Notes under the pieces: generated by a model
The model's database searches: none
What the model saw: the letters and a program-made list of their open reading frames with translations, nothing else
What the model was told of the DNA's origin: nothing
Assembly (NCBI GenBank): GCA_030642645.1
Contig: DAOWNJ010000019.1
Span: forward strand, 1-11,978
Reading direction: 5' to 3'
Length of the DNA: 11,978 bases
DNA from: Dehalococcoidia bacterium
GTDB lineage: Bacteria; Chloroflexota; Dehalococcoidia; E44-bin15; DAOWNJ01
Part shown: positions 1 to 6,481 of the stretch, piece after piece
Layout of the letters: every line of letters begins with the position of its first letter
How positions within the stretch are numbered: the first letter of the stretch is position 1
Translations under genes and position numbers: made by a program

Positions 1-2522
1 CTGAGACCAAGCCCGTCCATCCTCCCCTTAAGCCTTATCATGGCCAGCTTAATGATGTCAGCGGCAGTGCCCTGAACCGGCATATTTATCGCCATCCTCT
101 CCGCTGCCTCCCTCGCCTGGCGGTTGGGGGAGTTGATCTCAGGGATATACCTTCTCCTCCCCAATATGGTCTGGACATAACCCTGCTCCCTTGCCTGCTG
201 CTTTGTAGCCTCGATATAATCCTTTACCTTTGGATAGCGCTCGAAATAGTCGCGGATGAACCCCGCCGCCTCCTCCCTGGAGAGCTCGGTTGCCCGCTCA
301 AGCCCATAGTCGCTCATCCCATAGATAACACCGAAGTTCACCGTCTTTGCCACCCTCCTCATCTCGGCGGTAACCTCTTCCTTTGCCACCCCAAAGACCT
401 CCGATGCGGTTGAGGCATGGATGTCCTCATCCCTTGAGAAGGCTGAGAGGAGCCGGGCATCCTGGGACAGGTGGGCCATAACCCGAAGCTCTATCTGGGA
501 GTAATCGGCGGATAGGAGAACCCCCCTCTCACCGGCAACAAAGGCCTTTCTCACCTGCTTACCGAGCTCTCCACGAATGGGTATATTCTGGAGGTTTGGC
601 TCGCTTGAGGAGAGGCGCCCGGTGACGGTGGCAGTCTGGTTGAAGCTGGTATGAACCCTCCCGGTCACTGGATTTATCAGGTCTCGGAGGGCATCAACAT
701 AGGTTGACTTCACCTTCATAAGCTGGCGATACTCCAGAAGGGGCCCTATTACCGGGTGGGCCCCTTTAAGCCCCTCAAGCACTGCAGCATCGGTGGAGTA
801 GCCGCTCTTTGTCTTTTTTGCCCTGGGAAGCCCTAGCTCCCCAAAAAGGACCGCTCCCAGTTGCTGAGGGGAGTTTATATTGAACTCGTGCCCGACATCC
901 CTATATATCTCCCACTCAAGCTCCGTCATCCTTTTCCCCAGGACACAGGACATCTCCTCGAGGGAGGCGGTGTCAAGGGCGACGCCATTCCTCTGCATTC
1001 GAACCAGCACCTCGACCAGGGGCATCTCAACCTCACTGAAGAGCTTCCCGAGCCCTTTCTCCCTGAGCTCAGGCTCGAATGCCCCCCTGAGCCTGCCGGT
1101 CATGTCGGAATCGGCGCAGGAATAATCGGAAACGGAAGCTATATCAACATCAGACATCAAGACCTGCTTCGCCCCTGAGCCGATGAGGGCATTTATTGGT
1201 GTCATCTCGACCCCAAGCCTTGAGAAGGCAAGCGCCTTCAGCCCAAGCGACTTCTCCCCAAGAAGATGGGCGGCGATCATGGTATCAAAGTTGAGGTTCC
1301 CGAGCTCGACCCCGTAGCCTGAAAGCACCGTCATATCATAGTTAGCGTTGTGTGCTACCTTGGAGATGCCCTGGTCTTCGAGTAACGGCCTGAGCCTCTC
1401 GATAACCATATCCATTGGAAGCTGTCTCCCCATCCTGTGCCCCACAGGGATATAGAAGCCCTTCCCCGGGGAGGCGGAGAGCGATATGCCGACAAGCCCA
1501 GCCCTCATGGCATCCACACTGGTGGTCTCGGTGTCAATGGCAAATGACCCTGCTCGATATAGCTCACTCATAAGCTCATCGAGGGCCTCCTCAGTATCGA
1601 TGATGCGATAGTCCCTACAGGCCTTCCTCGGCATCCCCTCCCCCTCAGGTAGCTTCCCGATGAGGCTCACAAACTCAAGCTCCCGGAATAGCTCCATGAC
1701 CCTCGCTCGGTCATAGCCGCCCACCAGGCACCTTTCGAGGTCGAGGGTTATCGGGACATCGGTGACGATGGTTGCAAGCTCCCTGCTGAGCCTTGCCAGG
1801 CCTTCATTCCGCCTCAGGACATCCTGTAGCCTCTCAGGGGTCACCTCATCTATATGCTCATAGACCACATCAACCCCACCGAACCCCTGGATGAGCTTTG
1901 CCGCGGTCTTCTCCCCAACCCCAGGAACTCCGGGGATGTTGTCTGATGCATCCCCTTTGAGCCCCTTCAAATCGCAGATTTGAAGGGGCTCAATACCATA
2001 CCTCTGTCTGACCGCATCCTCATCATAGATAATGGTATCGCTGAATGGTCTCCCAGGGCGGGGTATAAGCACCTTTACCCTTGGGGAGACAAGCTGGAGG
2101 GTATCGGCATCACCGGTTACGATGACCGTATCAATCCCCCCCCCGCTTGCCTGACGGCAAATGGTGCCAAGGATGTCATCCGCCTCATAACCCTCAACCT
2201 CATATGCTGGTATGCCGAAGGCATCCACAAGCTCCCTGACCCTTCGAAACTGGCCCCTCAGCTCCTCGGGGGTGGGGGGACGCTGGGCCTTATATTCCCT
2301 GAACTCAAGGTGTCTGAAGGTAGGCGCTGGATAGTCAAAGGCGACGGCATAATGGGTGGGCTTGATCTCATTAAGCACCTTCAACAGCATCAGGACGAAG
2401 CCATATACTGCATTCGCCGGCTCCCCAGTCTTGGTTATGGTGAGTGGGGGGATGGCATGGAAGGCGCGATGGACAAGGGCATTCCCATCAAAGAGCAGAA
2501 GAAGGGGCTTTTCCTGAGTCAT
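1..2522 (-). CDS. polA: DNA polymerase I, 3' end cut by window edge
   Basis: Repair and Okazaki-fragment polymerase. The frame is open from ATG at 2522-2520 to base 1, giving about 840 residues; the last palm motif (His-Asp-Glu) lies beyond the edge. The 5' nuclease domain (about 7-290) has D12, E113, D115, D116, D138, D140 and the DASDN metal site (D191, D194) before a helix-hairpin-helix PGVPGVGEKTA. The 3'-5' exonuclease domain has all expected residues: D330 and E332 (DTE), N392/D396 (NANYD) and Y467/D471 (YSCAD), so proofreading looks functional. The polymerase domain shows motif A (DYSQIE, D673) and motif B (K726 and NFG from 729). No frameshift was seen when reading the frame through. 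The start fits the family N terminus (LLLLFDGNALVHRAF). GGAG lies only 4 nt before ATG, a poor Shine-Dalgarno spacing. The gene is divergent from argF. A G9 run (residues 127-129) and a long palindrome (residues 177-189) lie in the nuclease domain. Confidence 0.97.
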   Translation of the reverse strand, partial: MTQEKPLLLLFDGNALVHRAFHAIPPLTITKTGEPANAVYGFVLMLLKVLNEIKPTHYAVAFDYPAPTFRHLEFREYKAQRPPTPEELRGQFRRVRELVDAFGIPAYEVEGYEADDILGTICRQASGGGIDTVIVTGDADTLQLVSPRVKVLIPRPGRPFSDTIIYDEDAVRQRYGIEPLQICDLKGLKGDASDNIPGVPGVGEKTAAKLIQGFGGVDVVYEHIDEVTPERLQDVLRRNEGLARLSRELATIVTDVPITLDLERCLVGGYDRARVMELFRELEFVSLIGKLPEGEGMPRKACRDYRIIDTEEALDELMSELYRAGSFAIDTETTSVDAMRAGLVGISLSASPGKGFYIPVGHRMGRQLPMDMVIERLRPLLEDQGISKVAHNANYDMTVLSGYGVELGNLNFDTMIAAHLLGEKSLGLKALAFSRLGVEMTPINALIGSGAKQVLMSDVDIASVSDYSCADSDMTGRLRGAFEPELREKGLGKLFSEVEMPLVEVLVRMQRNGVALDTASLEEMSCVLGKRMTELEWEIYRDVGHEFNINSPQQLGAVLFGELGLPRAKKTKSGYSTDAAVLEGLKGAHPVIGPLLEYRQLMKVKSTYVDALRDLINPVTGRVHTSFNQTATVTGRLSSSEPNLQNIPIRGELGKQVRKAFVAGERGVLLSADYSQIELRVMAHLSQDARLLSAFSRDEDIHASTASEVFGVAKEEVTAEMRRVAKTVNFGVIYGMSDYGLERATELSREEAAGFIRDYFERYPKVKDYIEATKQQAREQGYVQTILGRRRYIPEINSPNRQAREAAERMAINMPVQGTAADIIKLAMIRLKGRMDGLGL
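1957..1993. repeat. Perfect 17-bp inverted repeat, 3-nt loop, inside polA
   Basis: The left arm TTGAGCCCCTTCAAATC (1957-1973) and the right arm (1977-1993) are exact reverse complements around the spacer GCA (1974-1976). Pairing stops at 1956/1994 (T against T). It covers polA codons 177-189, encoding IEPLQICDLKGLK, a stretch of the same length as in other PolA proteins (E. coli has a collinear segment before its own GD..DN site). It is therefore not an in-frame insertion. Either strand could form a very stable hairpin. Neither strand has a U-tract after it, so it is not an intrinsic terminator. Confidence 0.95.
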
Positions 2523-2530
2523 TATGCTCC

Positions 2531-2559
2531 ATTATACCAAACCCGAAGGGGTCGAGAAA
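2531..2559 (-). promoter_or_regulatory. Predicted polA promoter (extended -10)
   Basis: On the minus strand a consensus TATAAT (2536-2531) is preceded by TGG, making a TGnTATAAT extended -10 element. The -35 region at 17-bp spacing (2559-2554, TTTCTC) is weak, which an extended -10 can offset. The usual start distance puts the first transcribed base near 2524-2525, two or three bases before the polA ATG at 2522. The transcript would then be nearly leaderless and would lack the GGAG at 2530-2527. Confidence 0.6.
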
Positions 2560-2564
2560 GCGCC

Positions 2565-2593
2565 TTGATTCAGCTAGGCATTATCGCTATACT
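2565..2593 (+). promoter_or_regulatory. Predicted sigma70-type promoter of argF-der-plsY-gpsA
   Basis: TTGATT (2565-2570), a 17-bp spacer and TATACT (2588-2593) make a good housekeeping promoter match, with expected transcription start near 2600. The leader would be about 16 nt and carry the GGGGGAG ribosome site (2604-2610) 5 nt before the GTG start of argF. The -10 lies inside a 13-bp palindrome, GCTATA-C-TATAGC (2586-2598), which may be chance or an operator. No ARG-box-like sequence is evident. Confidence 0.65.
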
Positions 2594-2615
2594 ATAGCAA
2601 AAAGGGGGAGACTAG

Positions 2616-3530
2616 GTGAAAAACGACCTTATTTCAGTGGCTGATCTAGACTCGGAGAAGATATGGCAGCTTATAAAGAGCGCCATCAAGATGAAGACGG
2701 GGAACAGGAGGCCGTTTCTGGTGGGGAAAAGCCTGGCCCTCATCTTCGAGAAGCCCTCCCTCCGAACAAGGGTCAGCTTTGAAATCGCCATGCACGAGCT
2801 TGGTGGCCACACTATCTACCTGTCCCAGAATGAGATCGGCCTTGGAGAAAGAGAGCCGATCTCAGATGTGGCCCAGGTGCTTTCTCGCTATATCGATGGC
2901 ATCGTTTGCCGCACCTTCTCCCATGATAATGTCGCCACACTTGCCCAATACGCCACCGTCCCCGTGATAAACGGCCTCTCAGATTTGGAGCACCCCTGTC
3001 AGGCCCTCTCCGACCTCCTGACAATATATGAGAAGAAGGGGAAATTAGAGGGCCTGACCCTGGCCTTCATAGGTGATGCCAACAATGTGGCAAATAGCCT
3101 TCTTCTGGCCTCAGCCCTTGTGGGGGTGAACTTCAACATCGCATCCCCAGATGGCTACATGGTGAGGGGTAATATTTTGAATCAGGCCCAGGAGCTTTCA
3201 CAAAAGAGCAGGGCCAAGATAAGCTTGACCAGTGACCCCAGTGAGGCCACCGAGGGCGCCGATGTGGTCTACACCGATGTCTGGACCAGCATGGGGCAGG
3301 AGGAGGAGCGAGAGGTTCGCCGACAGGCTTTTTTAAACTATCAGGTAGACAATAAGCTATTGTCTTTGGCAAAAAAAGATGCCATCTTCATGCATCCCCT
3401 TCCAGCTCATCACGGCGAGGAGATCGCCGAGGGTCTTCTTGAGTCGCCGCAGTCTGTGGTCTTCGACCAGGCGGAGAACAGGCTCCACCTTCAAAAGGCG
3501 ATACTTATAGAGCTAATGAGGGGAGTTTGA
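2616..3530 (+). CDS. argF: Ornithine carbamoyltransferase (HPLP variant)
   Basis: Transfers the carbamoyl group from carbamoyl phosphate to ornithine, giving citrulline in arginine synthesis; cytosolic and trimeric in the family. The 304 residues match the usual length. Carbamoyl-phosphate-binding residues are in SLRTR (48-52), RTF (99-101) and HPCQ (126-129). The ornithine-side loop is DVWTSMG (221-227), which separates it from aspartate carbamoyltransferases. The usual HCLPA motif reads HPLPAH (260-265), so the conserved Cys is Pro, as in aspartate carbamoyltransferases. I still call ornithine as substrate because of the SMG loop; another amine substrate is possible. The GTG start has GGGGGAG 5 nt upstream and the promoter directly before it. 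It is first in a four-gene unit; its TGA overlaps the der start. Confidence 0.9.
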   Translation: MKNDLISVADLDSEKIWQLIKSAIKMKTGNRRPFLVGKSLALIFEKPSLRTRVSFEIAMHELGGHTIYLSQNEIGLGEREPISDVAQVLSRYIDGIVCRTFSHDNVATLAQYATVPVINGLSDLEHPCQALSDLLTIYEKKGKLEGLTLAFIGDANNVANSLLLASALVGVNFNIASPDGYMVRGNILNQAQELSQKSRAKISLTSDPSEATEGADVVYTDVWTSMGQEEEREVRRQAFLNYQVDNKLLSLAKKDAIFMHPLPAHHGEEIAEGLLESPQSVVFDQAENRLHLQKAILIELMRGV

Positions 3531-4834
3531 CCAGACCAATCGTCGCCATTTGTGGCAGGCAGAATGTGGGCAAGTCCACCCTTTTCAACCGCATCGTGGG
3601 CGAGCGCCGCACCATCGTTGAGGACCTCCCGGGCACAACCCGAGACCGGGTCTATGCCGATACCACCTGGATGGGGAACTCGCTTACCATCATCGATACC
3701 GGTGGGATTGAGCCAAGACCCGGCTCCGACATCACCCGCAGGGTGAAGGACCAGGTTGAGATAGCTATCCGCGAGGCAGATGCCATTATCTTCATGGTGG
3801 ATGTCCACGATGGTGTTACCATCTCCGATATAGAGATAGCCGATATGCTGCGCCGCTCCAAAAAGCCGGTTGTCCTGGCTGTAAACAAGGTGGATAACCC
3901 CGCTCGTGAGAATGAGGCGCTCCAGTTCTATGAGCTTGCAATCGGCGACCCCATCCCCATAAGTGCCTATCACGCAATCGCTACCGCTGAGCTTATGGAT
4001 AAGCTCGCTGAGCTCCTGCCTCCATCACCACCCGTTGAAGAGGTTGAGATGATGAAGGTAGCTATCGTTGGTCGCCGTAATGTGGGGAAGTCAACCCTCC
4101 TGAACGCCATCCTTGGCGAGGAGAGGGCCATTGTGAGCGAGACCCCAGGGACGACCAGGGATGCAATTGACACCACATTCAGCCTCAATGGTGATTCAGT
4201 GCTCCTCATAGATACCGCCGGAATAAGACGAAGCGGGAGGGTTGAAAGGGGGATCGAGAAATACAGCGTCTTGAGGGCACTCCGCGCTATATCCAGGGCC
4301 GATGTCGCCCTCCTGGTCATCGACGCCCATGAGGGGCTTACCGCCCAGGACCTCCATGTTGCAGGCTATATTAAGGATGCGTTTAAGGGCATGGTGCTGG
4401 TGGTAAACAAGTGGGACCTCGTAGAGGAGGATATGGCCCACTACATCACCCAGATCCACAGGAAACTCAGGTTTATGCCCTATGTCCCCATAATCTACAC
4501 CTCGGCTATATTCGGGAGGGGGGTGACAAACATCCTTCCGGTTGCCAGGGATATATACCAGGAGAGGGGGAGGCGGATCCCCACCCATGAGGTAAATAGC
4601 CTCATCAGGGATGCAGCCCTCTCCCACCCCACCCCAAGGGTGGGGAAAAGGAGACTCGTGATCCTCTATGCCACCCAGGCGGAGACGAACCCCCCGACCT
4701 TCGTTATCTTCACCAACGATCCATCTCTGGTCCACTTCTCCTATGAGCGATACCTCGAAAACAAGCTCAGGAAGGCCTTCGGATTTAAGGGGACACCATT
4801 AAGGCTCATCTTCAAGGGAAGGGGTGAACAATGA
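3527..4834 (+). CDS. der: Ribosome-assembly GTPase Der (EngA)
   Basis: Double-GTPase protein needed for large ribosomal subunit maturation. The 435 residues hold two tandem G domains and a C-terminal KH-like domain. G domain 1 has the P-loop GRQNVGKST (10-18), PGTTRD (35-40), DTGG (57-60) and NKVD (120-123). G domain 2 has GRRNVGKST (182-190), PGTTRD (207-212), DTAG (229-232) and NKWD (294-297). The KH-like part ends in NKLRKAFGFKGTPLRLIFKGR (about 412-432). The first P-loop has Gln where Pro is common (GRPNVGKS). The TTG start at 3527 overlaps the argF stop by 4 bp and is the only start that fits the family N terminus. A purine-rich AGGGGAG lies immediately upstream, with a very short gap to the TTG, so translation is probably coupled to argF. 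The 3' end overlaps plsY by 4 bp (ATGA). Confidence 0.97.
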   Translation: MTRPIVAICGRQNVGKSTLFNRIVGERRTIVEDLPGTTRDRVYADTTWMGNSLTIIDTGGIEPRPGSDITRRVKDQVEIAIREADAIIFMVDVHDGVTISDIEIADMLRRSKKPVVLAVNKVDNPARENEALQFYELAIGDPIPISAYHAIATAELMDKLAELLPPSPPVEEVEMMKVAIVGRRNVGKSTLLNAILGEERAIVSETPGTTRDAIDTTFSLNGDSVLLIDTAGIRRSGRVERGIEKYSVLRALRAISRADVALLVIDAHEGLTAQDLHVAGYIKDAFKGMVLVVNKWDLVEEDMAHYITQIHRKLRFMPYVPIIYTSAIFGRGVTNILPVARDIYQERGRRIPTHEVNSLIRDAALSHPTPRVGKRRLVILYATQAETNPPTFVIFTNDPSLVHFSYERYLENKLRKAFGFKGTPLRLIFKGRGEQ

Positions 4835-5469
4835 TAGCTGGGAGGTTTATCGCTATTATCCTTATCGGATACCTCCTCGGGGCCATCCCATTTGGAGTGG
4901 CTATCGGCAGGCTCACCAGAGGGGTAGATGTAAGGGAGTATGGTAGCGGCAGGACAGGGGTCGCCAATGTCATGAGAACGGCGGGGAGGGCGGCGGGTGC
5001 TATGGTCTTTATACTGGATGCCGCCAAGGGGGCGGTCGCCGTCACCGTAGCCTGGGCTATCTTCAGACCCGATCCTGAAATGATATATGCAGCTATGGCC
5101 GCCAGTGCATTTGCTGCAATCATCGGGCACAACTGGTCTATCTATATCCGCTTTCAGGGAGGGAGAGGGGTTACAGCCTCCTTCGGTGGGTTTATGGTGA
5201 TGGCATGGCAGGTTGCCCTCCCCTGCCTTGCCTTATTCCTCCTAATCGTCGCCCTGTCAAGGTATATGTCCCTTGGCTCCATCATAGGCTCAGCCACCGC
5301 AGCCATCGTGATGATCCCATTGTTTATCCTTGGCATAGAGCCACTGGCGTTCCTCATCTATACCATCCTGGCAGCAGGGCTCATCATATTCCGCCATCGA
5401 GATAATATCGCCAGGCTCAGGGCGGGGACAGAGCCGAAGATTGGCGAGAGGGCCCGGAGGATGGGTTGA
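4831..5469 (+). CDS. plsY: Acyl-phosphate:glycerol-3-phosphate acyltransferase
   Basis: Membrane enzyme that moves an acyl group from acyl phosphate to position 1 of glycerol-3-phosphate, forming lysophosphatidic acid. The 212 residues are hydrophobic, with likely membrane segments near 5-25, 55-78, 84-100, 122-143 and 150-187. Three family motifs are recognisable: GSGRTGVANVMRTAG (38-52; usually GSGNIGATN), GHNWSIYIRFQGGRGV (99-114; usually GGKGV, the phosphate-binding loop) and RHRDNIARLRAGTEPKIGER (188-207). The Lys of the loop is Arg here, a conservative change that keeps the positive charge. The ATG start overlaps the der stop (ATGA), with AAGGGG 6-7 nt upstream. gpsA, which makes the acyl acceptor, follows after one base. 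Confidence 0.93.
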   Translation: MIAGRFIAIILIGYLLGAIPFGVAIGRLTRGVDVREYGSGRTGVANVMRTAGRAAGAMVFILDAAKGAVAVTVAWAIFRPDPEMIYAAMAASAFAAIIGHNWSIYIRFQGGRGVTASFGGFMVMAWQVALPCLALFLLIVALSRYMSLGSIIGSATAAIVMIPLFILGIEPLAFLIYTILAAGLIIFRHRDNIARLRAGTEPKIGERARRMG

Positions 5470-5470
5470 G

Positions 5471-6481
5471 ATGAAGGTAGCAATCATCGGAACCACAAGC
5501 TGGGGGACAACCCTCGGGATGATGCTATCCCGTAGGGGTGTGGAGACATCACTATGGGCAAGAACTGATGAAGAGGCGGCAAGCCTCATGAGGTCAGGAG
5601 AAAGCCCCCTCCTCCCCGGGATTCCATTCCCCCCTGGCCTTTCCTCAACTGGCTCAATGGAAGAGGCGACCCGAGGGGCATCCCTCGTCATCCTTGCTGT
5701 TCCAGCACAGACGATGAGAGAGAATACCAGACTCGCAAAAGAATACCTTGATAGCTCAATGCTGATCATGAGCGCTAGCAAGGGACTTGAGGCTGAAAGC
5801 GCAAGGCGGATGTCCCAGGTTATCGCCGATGAGATAAGACCCCAGCTCCACCCCAACATATGCGTCCTCTCCGGCCCTAACCTCTCAAAGGAGATCGCAA
5901 GGGGGTTCCCGGCATCAGCGGTGATCGCTGCCTGTTCTCAGGACACCGCAGAGCGGGCTGGGGAGATAATGGACTCACCCATCTACCGAGTCTATACCTC
6001 AAGCGATGTGGTCGGTGTTGAGCTTGGTGGGGCGCTCAAGAACATCGTTGCCCTTGGAGCGGGCATGATCGATGGGTTGGGCTACGGGAATAATGCCAAG
6101 GCTGCCTTCATATCAAGGGGCTTTGAGGAGATGACCCACCTCGGGGTCGCCGCTGGTGCTCAATGGAGCACCTTCCTCGGGTTATCCGGTCTCGGTGACC
6201 TTATTGCAACATGCTCAAGTCCTCTGAGCCGAAACCATACCCTCGGTGAGGGGATAGCTCAGGGCAGGCCCCTCGACGAGGCCCTTGCCTCTATAGCTGG
6301 TGTGGTTGAGGGGGTCCCCACCACCACCGCCACCCTTAAGATGGCGGGCGAGCTCGGGATCGAGATGCCCGTCACCGAGAGGATATATCGGGTTCTCTTC
6401 GAGGGACTCAATGCTCACCAGCTAATGGCGGAGATAATGTGGGAGGAGTTAACCACGGACAGAATCAAGCCTGGGCCATAA
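5471..6481 (+). CDS. gpsA: Glycerol-3-phosphate dehydrogenase [NAD(P)+]
   Basis: Reduces dihydroxyacetone phosphate to sn-glycerol-3-phosphate, the substrate of the PlsY encoded just before it. From the ATG at 5471 it has 336 residues, the normal length. The frame is open further upstream to a TTG at 5441, but the added residues (ARGPGGWVE) lie inside plsY and precede the Rossmann strand KVAIIG, so ATG is preferred; GGAGG at 5456-5460 is a ribosome site at 10-nt spacing. The Rossmann loop reads GTTSWGTTL (7-15) instead of the usual GAGSWGTAL, so the middle Gly is Thr. Other motifs are standard: SKG (103-105), SGPNLSKEIARG (134-145), catalytic K190 in GALKNIVALGAGMIDGLG, NNAKAA (207-212), GLSGLGDLIATCSS (237-250) and LSRN. 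It ends the plus-strand unit, overlapping prmA by 17 bp. Confidence 0.95.
   Translation: MKVAIIGTTSWGTTLGMMLSRRGVETSLWARTDEEAASLMRSGESPLLPGIPFPPGLSSTGSMEEATRGASLVILAVPAQTMRENTRLAKEYLDSSMLIMSASKGLEAESARRMSQVIADEIRPQLHPNICVLSGPNLSKEIARGFPASAVIAACSQDTAERAGEIMDSPIYRVYTSSDVVGVELGGALKNIVALGAGMIDGLGYGNNAKAAFISRGFEEMTHLGVAAGAQWSTFLGLSGLGDLIATCSSPLSRNHTLGEGIAQGRPLDEALASIAGVVEGVPTTTATLKMAGELGIEMPVTERIYRVLFEGLNAHQLMAEIMWEELTTDRIKPGP

Noticed and set aside
1957..1993. The polA palindrome as an intrinsic terminator or inserted palindromic element
   Set aside because: No T-run follows on either strand, and the protein is collinear with other PolA sequences, so nothing was inserted.
1980..2597. Plus-strand open frame of about 205 codons opposite the polA start
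   Set aside because: It lies entirely antisense to the conserved PolA nuclease domain and the promoter region, has low-complexity content and no ribosome site; it is a by-product of GC-rich coding.
5441..5470. Upstream TTG start for gpsA adding ten residues
   Set aside because: The extra residues lie before the first Rossmann strand and inside plsY; ATG at 5471 gives the normal N terminus and has GGAGG upstream.
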